A stretch of 64,000 bases of DNA from contig NC_066852.1 of NCBI RefSeq assembly GCF_001640805.2, forward strand, positions 11,479,194 to 11,543,193, given 5' to 3'. The notes beneath the pieces were generated by a model. The model worked only from the letters and a program-made list of their open reading frames with translations, searched no databases and was not told the origin of the DNA. The position numbers were made by a program, and so were the translations under genes. This DNA comes from Lates calcarifer (lineage: Eukaryota; Chordata; Actinopteri; Centropomidae). Positions 49,601-59,264 of this stretch are shown here, in pieces. Every line of letters starts with the position of its first letter. Position 1 is the first letter of the stretch.

Positions 49601-52600
49601 TTTATCAGGTACAGTAATGAGGCTAGATGGCAAGAACAACAGCACAGATAAGAGGAAAGAAACAGCATTTCCCCTCTACTGTATATGTAATGGAGGAGGT
49701 ATAGCGACTGCATTAAATTTTTACTGGTGACATGACGACAACCTTACATAAGCGTGCCCTCATTTCTCCAACTCAGAATAAAAAAGTGATGAGAATAAGG
49801 GCAAAGTCTATCTGATCTTATATGCAGCCTATCTTGACATAGCAATAACAATGTTTTCTCTCTTCATCTTTAGCTTTCAGAGATAAAGAAAAGACACTGC
49901 TTTAAGTTTCTGCTATCCTTATATCCTCAAACAGAGCAGCTATTGTAGACACGTTCAGTTTGGTTTGCAGATGCAACACAATGTGTCTCATTCACACAGA
50001 GTAGAAAACAGATTATAGATATCCTGGCATCAAGGACACATTGCTCCCTGGGGACACTACTGCTCGTTCTCACTTTAGTCAATATTACCTTCACATGCAC
50101 CACTTATGTGGCAGCAAGTATATTAATATGTGTGTCTTGCCAGAGGGCAGCGTGTCTTGTTAAAAGTGGAAATCAGAACATAAATGGTGATGGTGTTAGG
50201 GTGGAAGTGCCAGAGCCAGCTGTGCTGAGCCGGACAGGGAGGGACTGAATAATCATTTGACAGATTGATCTTATCTGACCTTCAAATCAACTTTCAGCAC
50301 TGAAATTCACACATTCTTAAACGGACTTCTTGGTTCTGATGAGCCGTCCATCAGTGGTAAATCAGTTCAGAGCCCATTCATTTGATTTATGTCTTGATGA
50401 TCAATCAATCTTTTTAATTAATTAAAGTTTTGTTGTGAGAAGAACACTGAGCTAACTTGCCACGTGTATACAGTCGGCATACAGACTTAAAGGTACACTG
50501 TGGAGTTTTGCACCACTACTGGCGCTGTGGAGCGACGTTTTGCCGAGCTGGTCGGTTCTGTTTGCCCCTTGTGATCTACTTAAAACTGAACAAAGATGTA
50601 CAATCACGTGGTTGATATGAAACGCATTTTTAGCTGACTGCAGACAGCAGTAATGTAGTCAAAGAGATAGAGGCCCATCACATGATGTAAATCACTGAAG
50701 GTCCTAAAATGTTTAAAACTACTAAAATATCCAATTGATTCATCAAGTGCCAGTTTTGGTGTTTTTCTGCCCCCTCCTGGACAGGAACACAATGAATGCA
50801 GCTTTAATGAAACATAAAATGTGTTTGGGAGTTCCCCTTTAAGGCCTAGACATTATTAGCTGTAAGGATGTGCATCTACTCTGCATTCAACAGAGGCACA
50901 AGGTCAAATCCCTCATTGAAATGTACAGCAGACATAAAATGAAGCTAGTCAAATGGGCACATGTCTCTGCTCCTTAACTTGAACTCTGTGAAAGAGGTAA
51001 ACAGCCTGTTTAGGAGTGGACTTTGGGATCCAGGTAATAACATGACATAATGACAGAACATGCAGTACATTAATAATGTGGTAGAAGGTCTCTAAGTCAT
51101 TTCGTTTGTGTCTCACATCAAGGCTTGAACAAAAGAGTTGGGGATCTCTCTCTGATTTCCATCCTAGTACAGGAGCCCAGACATTTTCTTCTCTGCACAC
51201 TGTCTACTGCTGTGAACAGACCCAAGTACAAAGAAGCCCCTCTACAACGTAAAACAGTGGCATAAAGCTGTATCATGGCATGTGCAGTTCATTTTCAGTA
51301 AGCGGTGGATAAGGCTACTGATGTGACATCAATGTGCACACCCATACTAGAAGAAGGTATGATGATTAGATAAACTTGGTTCTCTCTAAAGTCCTTCTTA
51401 GTCACAAGAAAAAGAGAAACCCTACTGCAATGTAACACAATCCAACAGAGCAGTCACGCAACAAATGCTAACTTCATACATCTTTATGAAAGTTAAGTTA
51501 TGAGACAATAGTTGACTCTAATCTGCAATGATTTTTGGATGCACTGTGCGATGGTGTTGCACTGAACTATATTGCACAGAAAAATGTTCAGTCAGCATAT
51601 TAGGGGTCTTTTTTTTCCCACCTTCAGATGTGGTAAGGGAACAAGTGTGGGGGAGAAACAAAAATCATCTGGCCTGATTCACTCGTGGCTCAGCGAGGGC
51701 TTCAACTGGGCTGCAAAGGCGGGTCATTAAACTACTGATTATCCTACACACACACCTACATGCCAAATTTAAACATTCTCATAAAAAATGTGTTTCATGA
51801 GTCCTATGTAATAAAAGATTATCAATATACATATATATTAGGCAAGTTTCTTAATGATTGAGAGAAATTAGTAATTGTCTTTTTTATAGAGCTTTTTTTT
51901 TTTTTTTTTTTTACAGAGGCTGCTGCCTGTAGGCAACACATCCTACCACATATTGCATTATTCACCCCTGCATTCTCCCTGGTTTCTTTTAAATACATCA
52001 TGTGCTATCTAGAGGGAGAGTTGGAGCTAAGCTGTAGTATCCTTGCTTTCTGAGTTTTTACTTTTTAATACTGCAGGACCACAGCATCGGGCCCAAAGTT
52101 AGGGTGTTTCAGAGTGGAGTTAGCAAATTGCCAACCCCTTGATTAAACCATAATGAGCTCAGGCTCCTCTGCAGGCACATAGTGGCAGACCCTCATCCCG
52201 ACCTGGGAGGTGACATTTCGCGTTGTCTTCTCTGGTGCCACAAATGTTAAGTTCCTCAACATTTTTGCAACATTGTTACAAAGCGTAGCATCATCTCACT
52301 TTAACAGAAAATGTTTGTGGAGCTAATATGGCTGCCACTGAATCTGCAATGACCCAAGTGTAGGTTGAGTATATATAACAGAATATCACTGCTTGTGCTC
52401 CTCGGCGGTTTCTATGGACTGTTTCTATGGCAGCCTCGGGTCGCACCATGATCCGCGGTGGTGGCGCTGACTAGCTACCTCTCCGAAGCGTTGAAGTGAA
52501 CTTATAACCAAGTTTCTCTCAGTCTTTGAATGACACCTGCTAAACTTGGTAAACTTGCAACTTAATTTAATCCTCAGTTACAGCACGCGGGTGTCGCCAG

Positions 52601-52787
52601 TTTCCACTGAGATTTCTGCACGACGCGTGAGCCAGTCGGCTCCCTCTCAAAACTTCTGGGTAGCGCTAGTAGAACAAATGAAACTACCACACAAAATTCA
52701 GGACTCACCTGTAATACTGCACAAGAGGTGAATTAACACGACCTTGCCCTGCTGTCTGAAGTAACTCCGGTGAGAAGGCGGTAACAT
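28215..52787 (-). CDS. nectin3: Nectin cell-adhesion receptor, nectin-3-like, isoform ending in EHYV
   Basis: Exons 1-5 (52709-52787, 45412-45759, 44270-44569, 42952-43069, 42588-42739) join to alternative exons 31026-31170, 28739-28841 and 28215-28388. All phases agree and the total is 472 residues. The exon at 31026-31170 supplies a different membrane span ([20 protein letters not shown], then IIVILTARK). The exon at 28739-28841 encodes [17 protein letters not shown] and the last exon ends [13 protein letters not shown] recall a very similar block, with [11 protein letters not shown] and a REHYV end, from an alternative mammalian nectin-3 form, which strongly supports the paralogue call. 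The EHYV end fits the afadin PDZ-binding consensus (E/A-x-Y-V). The extracellular part is shared with the EWYV isoform, described separately. Confidence 0.85.
28842..31025. other. Intron between alternative nectin 3' exons
   Basis: No further exon fits the phase between 31026 and 28841. It contains a 10-bp-arm palindrome at 29008-29030 and a repeat end (GTGGAGTATTCCTTTAA) near 29180 that resembles the terminus of the inverted-repeat elements nearby. Nothing else was recognised. Confidence 0.45.
31621..31654. repeat. (AC)17 microsatellite
   Basis: A 34-base AC run followed by an imperfect TCACACACA. Confidence 0.95.
31997..32426 (+). mobile_element. Short inverted-repeat element (MITE-like), copy 2
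   Basis: It shares landmarks in order with 27710-28047: a GGAAATA block near the left end, AGAAGACTGATATCACTTTC, AAGCTGTGGCCAGACAG, then repeated TAAGCTAAGC motifs. The right end (ACTATTCTTTTAAA) is roughly the inverse complement of the left end. Borders are approximate and there is no coding capacity. Confidence 0.6.
35219..35224 (-). promoter_or_regulatory. Candidate poly(A) signal of the EWYV nectin isoform
   Basis: TTTATT reads AATAAA on the minus strand, about 3.9 kb after the stop at 39088. If used, 35200-39087 is a long 3' UTR. The stretch is AT-rich and free of recognisable repeats, which fits, but other hexamers may be used. Confidence 0.3.
35225..39087 (-). other. Possible 3' UTR of the EWYV nectin isoform
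   Basis: No coding exon was recognised on either strand. Placement directly after the EWYV stop and the absence of recognised repeats make a long UTR plausible. This is inference. Confidence 0.35.
39088..52787 (-). CDS. nectin3: Nectin cell-adhesion receptor, nectin-3-like, main isoform ending in EWYV
   Basis: Six exons, 52709-52787, 45412-45759, 44270-44569, 42952-43069, 42588-42739 and 39088-39749, give 552 residues, the length expected for nectin-3. The start at 52787 has an in-frame TAG eight codons upstream; the signal peptide core is [12 protein letters not shown]. Nectins dimerise across adherens junctions and bind afadin inside. Seen: an Ig V domain ([28 protein letters not shown]) to about residue 142; a first C2 domain ([24 protein letters not shown]) to 242; a second C2 domain ([30 protein letters not shown]) to 332; a membrane span at about 378-401 ([18 protein letters not shown]); and a His/Arg-rich tail ending [12 protein letters not shown], an afadin PDZ ligand. 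The tail and LIDGGNET match nectin-3 rather than nectin-1 or -2 as I recall them. Confidence 0.94.
39750..42587. other. Nectin intron before the EWYV exon, nothing else recognised
   Basis: A 2.8-kb intron. Short open frames on minus at 40694-42159 have no motif and no flanking splice signals of matching phase. Confidence 0.5.
43070..44269. other. Nectin intron 3, nothing else recognised
   Basis: A 1.2-kb intron with a short poly(A) run near 43674-43686. No exon or repeat was recognised. Confidence 0.45.
45175..45405. repeat. Dispersed teleost repeat abutting a nectin splice donor
   Basis: The segment reads TTAGGGCTACTAGTTTTATT, TCAATTAATCTGTCAATTTT, GTGGTCTATAAAATGTTAGA, TCTTGTTTTGTAGAATCAAA, AAAGATATTCAATTAACA and ATATTCACATTTGA. 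This is the order of a very common fish repeat I know without a name. It ends about six bases before the GTAAGT donor of the V-domain exon (donor GT at 45410-45411 on minus). A second diverged copy is at about 46100-46345. Confidence 0.6.
46100..46345. repeat. Dispersed teleost repeat, second copy
   Basis: It starts CTAGGGCTGCAACTAACAAT, continues TTATTTTCATTACTGATATA and TTAATCAACCAATTGATAG, and ends near CTCTGAGCTCTGGACTGGTC. It is the same recognised family as 45175-45405, diverged. Confidence 0.5.
48004..48540. mobile_element. Foldback (palindromic) non-coding element
   Basis: The two halves are imperfect inverted repeats of each other. Left-arm blocks TGTACACTGAAACAG (about 48041), TCCTTGTTCTGTG (about 48153) and the stretch to AGTCAGATTTAGACAAAT (to about 48228) reappear in inverse complement as CTGTTTCAGTGTACA (about 48500), CACAGAACAAGGA (about 48408) and ATTTGACTAACTCAGACTG (about 48349). 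The centre is near 48275. There is no coding capacity. It resembles a common teleost foldback repeat from general knowledge. Confidence 0.75.
50488..50846. repeat. Possible short dispersed repeat
   Basis: It begins TTAAAGGTACACTGTGGAG and ends GTTCCCCTTTAAGG, giving short inverted ends. Internal TACTGGCGCTGTGG and CTGCCCCCTCCTGGACAGG are phrases I associate with fish repeats. Borders and family are uncertain. Confidence 0.4.
51893..51912. repeat. Poly(T) run of 20
   Basis: A pure T run in nectin intron 1. Confidence 0.85.
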
Positions 52788-55700
52788 TTTGAAAAGCAGT
52801 GCAGCCTCCTGCTACAGGACCCAGGCGTAGGCGGCATGCCAGTTTAACGGTATGTGCTGAACAGAGGAACCTCCTCAGCAACAACTCCGAACTGCATGTG
52901 GACTGTACCATCTGCACGGCACGGAGCGGGGAGGCCGGGAGCTCACCTGACAATGGGAGTAAACGATCATTTGTCGAGGTTCCACAGTAGTTTCCCCCTG
53001 GAGGAAGGGTCCATTAGTATACACATTACGTCATCTCTGTTGATAACCCGACATATATTGATTCATCTAATCACTTTATTCTTCGCTATCTTTGACGGAT
53101 AAAACACATATATCTGCATATTTTAGGAAAAGGTGCCTTTAGTTTTATTTTTTTGTTAGTCAGTCAGCAGGATATCCAGAAATTATTGAACAGATTCCAG
53201 TAAAATTGTGTGGAAAGTTAGGGCAGTTAATTAAGGAGAACTGATCCGTTTGGGTGCAAATGAGGCCATCGTGTGAACATATTAGAAATAACGTTTTCTT
53301 TTTAAACTCTAGAACTTCAAGGGGTAGAAACAATTTCTTTCTTGATACAACTATAGATGGTCCAATCCATAGACTGTCATGTAGGTTTAAAAAATCACCA
53401 TGACTTTAATTCAGTATTCTTGAAATCTGGTACATAACTGATCATTACTGATCCTGTAAAAAAGAAGCATACTTCACTGATAATACTTGCATCATACAAT
53501 TGCAACCATTTTATATATTTGTGCCCTCATCAACAGGGGCAATCCTCTGAATATTACTTTTTTACAGGTGATATGTCATAGCAGGAAAAGCTCAGGAGTA
53601 ATTACTGCTTCCAGCTCTGTGGTCCTGGTGCATTGCACGATGGTGTACTTGTATGGCCTCCTTGGACACTTAAGTTGAACTGAGCCATTGTAAATGTTAT
53701 TACTCTCACCAGTTTTTGCTGCTAAGACAACTCAAAATGTCTGCAGTCTGGCTATTCATCCTGGGTGGGTGGGGTGGGTGTTCCTTGTAAAAAATCATGA
53801 CATTTAAAGCCCTGTGGGTATGAGAATATGTCTGTGTTATTCAGGAGCTCATGGTGATGTTATTTCAATCTACAATGTTATCACAAAAGGATGGTCTTTG
53901 GACTACTCCGTTCTAATTTTTCTCACCGGACGTACGGTTGAATTGGTGATGGCTGTCACTGTCAAACACTGAAGTTTTGAGGTGACGCTTTAAGGTTGTT
54001 GAGAATTGTAATGTTTTCTCTTGGTGGTTCGTTACGGCTGCGTGGGTCTGTCATAGGTGGACATATGTAGCTTAAGCTGCTGCCCATATCCAGCTAGTCA
54101 ACAAGTTAATCTCTGCAAAGAAAATGGGGGTGGGATGGGGTGTGGGGGTTGCGGGGGCAGCACCCCCTCCTGCTGACAGAAAGCTAACCAGGTCAGTGCT
54201 TTAATTTGAGTCTCACTGCTGTCCTCTGGAGAGCCACAAGGGATACAATTACGCTCCCACCACCCTGTTCGTGTGCAACTCAACAGTGCAAGAAGTTTGT
54301 GCACGTGAGTGTGCATGCGAGCATAACAGCATGTTTTTTTTTTTTCAATCTGTCTTGAAGTGAGTAAAATGAGTGCATCAAATATTCCCATTGTTCTTAA
54401 GTTCAGTCAGAGAATTTTGCCTGGAGTGCAGTGCATCAGCTTGAAAGCTATATGTTTCTGTGACAAAGAACTTGTGATGAGGGAGAGAGGAGCAGACTTA
54501 AAGACTGCATAATTCAATTTAGGGGCTTCTTCTAAAATCACAGTCATATTAAAATTTGTACATTATATAGTTTCCCCCTGACTTTTCCACAACCTTTTGT
54601 AATGGAGCAGGAGACTTTTCCATTTTTCCACTTTTTTCTGCTCTTTCTTTCATGTTTCCTTTTTCTTTCATCAGCATCTTATTCCTGTAATATAACTTCC
54701 ATTTCTTCCTTATCTCTTACAGATATATCAAGGACCTTTTGAATGAGTAATCACAGTCAAGTGTTTTACAACCACTGGAGTTTTAAGCTAATGAATTTAT
54801 ATGGATAAACTCACAGAAACACATGTACAATCCACTAGTCCTGTAATAAATAGGGCGTGTTTATGTCCATCCTCTGTGTGTGGGATGAGCAAACTACGGG
54901 AAATGTCTCACTCAAAGAATTGAGAGTTGTTTTTCTTTCTTGCATGGACACGCTACACGCTACATTAGAAAAAGTCTTTGGGCTCTTCCCTCAAATCACA
55001 TCTCAGTTAATTAGGAAACACAACAGAGATCAACTGTGCCCTCCCTTGTTCATGTATTTGGCTCAGAAATAATTCTCTGTTCTGGATGCACTCCCTGTGA
55101 ACACAGTAGCCTATGGAAACACCACAACACAGTGGAAAGAGTGACACATAACCAGTGTGACCAAAACTGAAACTGACGCTCTGCTCATGAAACTAACCAT
55201 TATTAAACCAAAAACCACAGAATCCATTTTCTTGGTTGAGGATGTGAGGGATTTTTCGATCATGATAAAAACCTTTCCCTTCTGCTCTCGCGCTCTGAAC
55301 CAAAGCTGCTCTCTGTCACCAGGTACTCTTGCTCTCTGGAATGTTTTTCACCCCTTCAAGTGCTCTTTCATGAAGGCCAGAGAGGTATTGAGAGGGCTTC
55401 AGGATTGTGGCGGAGTAAAGATCGGTTAAATTAGTCCACCTCCCGCTCAGACACTTCTTTTATTCTTTGGGTCGGCACCTCCCTCCCTGTTTACCCACAT
55501 AAATTGGTCTCTCTCTGCGTTCTGTCTCTGTCCTTTTTCCTGCACAAGTGTCCATCTGGACTGTGAGAAAGAGGAGGGGACAGGAATTTCATCAGGAATA
55601 TCATTGGTTCCTAACATTGCTATTTTCCATTACCTCAAAGAAGTTTCTTCATGTGGGATTCACTGACACATGCAGACTAAAATGCAAGGGCTGTAGTTGG

Positions 55701-57523
55701 AGCCACAGTGTTTACTGTAGAACTATTTACAAAGCAATGGTGACATCTGCTGGCTAACTCTTCTCATGCAGAATCAGCTCTACCTGATGGATTTTACACA
55801 TTTTAAAATGTGTCTTTCATCTTATAACAGCACTCTCATATCAGTGTCATTTTTGGTTATAACCTTATGATTTTAAGCCCATTAGTATGAAACAGGTTAC
55901 ATATTATATCTTTACAATGTTTAAGGGAGTTGAAATCAGACAAACATAATGACATAAGACAACTGCCGTCACCTGTAGTACTCCATTGATATTATTTGAG
56001 AATATGTATTTAAACTGATGGGCATATATATTTTTTGAATTATTTTTCTTAGAAAGTTTAATTACACAGAAATGTCACCATCTTTCTTTTCAAACAAGCT
56101 GTATTACATATGGAAACACAATTTCAGTATTTTTGTATTCTTCATAAATTCTGTGTTTTAGTGTTTGTTTTGGTCAACTAGTGCCATATCGCCTTGTCAC
56201 TGGAAAAATAATATCAAAACAGCAGAGAGATATTTTTGCAGCAGAGATAATTATTTGCTAAAATAGGATACTATTTATTTCTATTCTGTTTGATGACAAC
56301 TGACAAAAAAACATGTTATAATGTTCTTTATAAATTTTCCCATATAGATATTGAATTCATGACTTTGGTATGGGTTAAATTTAGTTAGGTAGCCTGGATA
56401 TACCTTTCAAACAGCCAACAGTCAACATTCTTATAGTTTAATTCAAACTGTATTACAGAAAGACATGGCAGAGATATTCACAAGCTTCACATGACACTTC
56501 TACAATATTTACTTCCAAAGTCATGCTGTGGCTGATCCTGGATGCATTATATTTATAGGAGGGATAAGATGTTACAGCTGGGATGACAATGTTCCCCATG
56601 AAGTGATGTGGATGAAACATTAGTAAACCTCATGTGTCAGGTAAAAATTTCTGAACCTTGTGTCACAAACTATTTGTTATAAGATGCAGGTATGATTTTT
56701 CCCTCTAATAATACAACTTAAAGGAAGTTATAAGAAATACATTTCTGTAGTTATTATCCATAGAGCTATCACTGATATTGCAGAAACAACATAAGACCAT
56801 ACATTGATGATTAGATAGTATGCTAAGATATAAACGTTTTTTGTCATAGATATTGTGTCTCACTGCATGTAATATTAAGCCAGGTAATTGTATGTATGAA
56901 AAAAACAAACAAACAATGTTTTGTGGATTTAAACAGTCAACCCTTTCATGCACTTCTGCAACCATCTTCATGGGTTGCATGATTTTATAATGATTATTAC
57001 TTAAAAACATGAATATAGTTATAATTAGGATAAAATGTACAAATAAATAATGGAAAGTGATTATGAATCTTGTTAAACAATAGAGATATTTAACAGAACA
57101 ATTTGTTGTCATTTCTAACAGTGGATTATCAACACATGGTTCACAGAACACAAATTTCAGTATTTAGTATTTAGAGTGAAACTGACGCGTATGCAATATG
57201 GAATGGCTTTTGTACACAAATTGATAAGAAGTGATTAAAAAGCTGCTGCACTTTGTTATCAGTAAAATCTGAATTCATCCATCACCACTATTAGATTGGC
57301 ATAACAGTTTTAACAGTATCTTAAATCATGTGAAAGAAACAGACAAAAAATAACGATTTACATCATTTTAAATTCTGACCTGCGTCTGACCATCTATTAT
57401 ACACCTTGTCATGCACTCAAGTAAATGAGTCAAATAAACTTGTCATCTGCAAATATGAATTGGCATTTCTACACGACATGATTGTGCAAGAAAAAAAAAA
57501 GAACACAATTACTGCATTTGAAA
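52788..57523. other. 5' flank of nectin and intergenic region
   Basis: The first 300 bases presumably hold the nectin 5' UTR and promoter; 52800-52950 is the most GC-rich part (GGCCGGGAGC, CACGGAGCGG). Beyond that no exon was recognised. The minus open frame at 56705-57151 is AT-rich with no family motif. Confidence 0.45.
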
Positions 57524-58459
57524 TCAAGTCTTAATAACTGGCCTAACTGTGGTTTTGAAGCCAAAGCTGAAATAGTATTTGAAGACGTGTCTGAAGGTGT
57601 TATCTCTGAGGCCATATATGAGCGGGCTCAAACACTTGGGGAAAATGATGACACCTAAAAAGAGGGCATACTGAATATGAAGGGCCATGTCAGGATTTAT
57701 GTTCCACAGGCTACTGGAGTTCATCATATTAAACAGAGTGGAGGTGAGGCAAAGACACAGTTGAAACAGGTGCAACAGCACTGTCCTGTGGGCCTTAGTG
57801 GCACTGCGGATATTAGACGAGGCTGACTTCACAGTAATCATGATAGCAATGTATGTATAAATGATAATCAGGCTCACCGATACAAAATACAATATGGTAA
57901 AGGCTTTGTTTAAAGTGGAATAAATCTGCAGCCTGAAGACACTGTTCTTGTTGCAGAACCTTGGAACAGTGAAGCTTGTGTTCTCAAGACTGACAAACAG
58001 GAGAAGCTGGGTGAATGAGTCTACAGAGGCCATTGTCCACATAACAGCAATGGCCACTCTTGTTGTCCTGCTGGTGGCAATGTCAGCGTACCTCAGAGGA
58101 AAACAAATGGCAACATACCTCTCTAGGGACATGGCAGCGAGGTTGAGGGGTGACATTTTAACGACAATGGTTGCAAACAGTGTGACGATAATGCAAATGT
58201 AACTGATCATTTGGACCATGGTCACAGCAAAGATGTACAGCAACATGCTGACTAGAAGCTGCAGAGAGTCAGTGAAGAGCAAATGGCCAAACAGGATATA
58301 GCGAGAGGACTCCAGCAAGACAGGCTTTTTCAACAAGGCAAACAGCATGACTCCATTTATGTACAGGAAGAGAAGACATGGCAGCACAGACAGCAGAGTT
58401 TTGACAGGTGTCTGATTCAGCATCAGATGGGTTACTTGTTTTGTGTTATTCATGGCCAC
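57524..58459 (-). CDS. Teleost odorant receptor (class A GPCR), single exon
   Basis: An uninterrupted frame of 311 residues from ATG at 58459 to TAA. It is a seven-pass receptor presumed to act in olfactory neuron cilia via G proteins. Seen: N-terminal glycosylation sites (NNT, NQT); TM1 with YINGVMLFALL; TM2 HLLFTDSLQLLVSMLLYI; TM3 closing with MSLERYVAICFPLRY, the odorant-receptor version of the DRY box; TM4 VAIAVMWTMASVDSF; a Cys in the second extracellular loop (FCNKN); TM5 FVSVSLIIIYTYIAI; TM6 beginning KAHRTVLLHLFQLCLCL; and TM7 with PKCLSPLIYGLRDNTFRHVF (PLIYG in place of NPxxY). The pattern recalls the fish receptor family annotated as odorant receptor 131-2-like; that subfamily call is from memory. 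The frame is intact, so it looks functional. No second receptor was found in the window. Confidence 0.9.
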   Translation of the reverse strand: MAMNNTKQVTHLMLNQTPVKTLLSVLPCLLFLYINGVMLFALLKKPVLLESSRYILFGHLLFTDSLQLLVSMLLYIFAVTMVQMISYICIIVTLFATIVVKMSPLNLAAMSLERYVAICFPLRYADIATSRTTRVAIAVMWTMASVDSFTQLLLFVSLENTSFTVPRFCNKNSVFRLQIYSTLNKAFTILYFVSVSLIIIYTYIAIMITVKSASSNIRSATKAHRTVLLHLFQLCLCLTSTLFNMMNSSSLWNINPDMALHIQYALFLGVIIFPKCLSPLIYGLRDNTFRHVFKYYFSFGFKTTVRPVIKT

Positions 58460-59264
58460 AGCTTAATGCAGTATCTGTAAAGGCATGGCGTACACAAACA
58501 CATCAGACTGACCCTTAATCAACATTATGAATCAAACATGTTAAATAAGGAAGATGGACTGAGATAAAGTCACAATTTTCATGAGTTAAATACTAAAAAA
58601 AGTAACAATTATAGTATTACAACAGATAAAAAAATACTTCATACCTAACCTAGTTAAAGGAATGATAAATAAATTCATTATATGTCTGATACATGTTACT
58701 TACATGCCACCGGTTTGGTCTGACTTCATCTGGTTATGAAGTTTCGGTGGACAAATCTGAGAGGTGAATCAGGCTCCAGCTGATCACCTCCTTTTTTATA
58801 AGTAATTTGTGTCTTGACATCATCATCTGTGTCAGTTTAACAGCCAGTCAAAGCTCTGCATCGGTCATGGTCTCTTTGAAGGAGTAAGAGTTTGAGAAAT
58901 TCTGTGTTAAAGCAGAAAATGTTTTTATTTTGACCATATTTAGCATAAAATCAGATCATAGCTGCTTTATTACTGTTTCACATTGTTGAACTTCAGTGTA
59001 CAGTTTACCAGAATATGTAAATTCAGTGGGGGGGATTTCTAAATGACCTTTGACAAATTATATTTGTGAAAAGTGATCATGTCAGGAACCACAAATATTT
59101 TCATCACAAATCAATTTTAGAAATTTTTAAAAATAATTTCTATTTAATGGAAATGTCAATGAAAAACAACAACTGTACAATAACCGTGATGAAATGAAGG
59201 CATGAGTTCTTTATCCTACTTAAAATACAAACAGGATTTTACACAAAAACTAACTAAATATATA
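58460..59264. other. 5' flank of the odorant receptor, nothing else recognised
   Basis: AT-rich, with no exon recognised. The receptor's promoter should lie here, but no site could be assigned. Confidence 0.45.

Larger units (their letters stand above)
45760..52708. other. Nectin intron 1 (6.9 kb) with repeat insertions
   Basis: No nested gene was recognised. It contains a diverged dispersed repeat at 46100-46345, a foldback element at 48004-48540, a repeat-like block at about 50488-50846 (TTAAAGG and CCTTTAA ends) and a poly(T) run at 51893-51912. The rest shows nothing I can name. Confidence 0.5.

Noticed and set aside
56705..57151. 148-codon minus frame next to the odorant receptor
   Set aside because: Considered as a second receptor, but it lacks the MxxERYVAIC and PLIYG motifs and seven-span pattern; composition is AT-rich.
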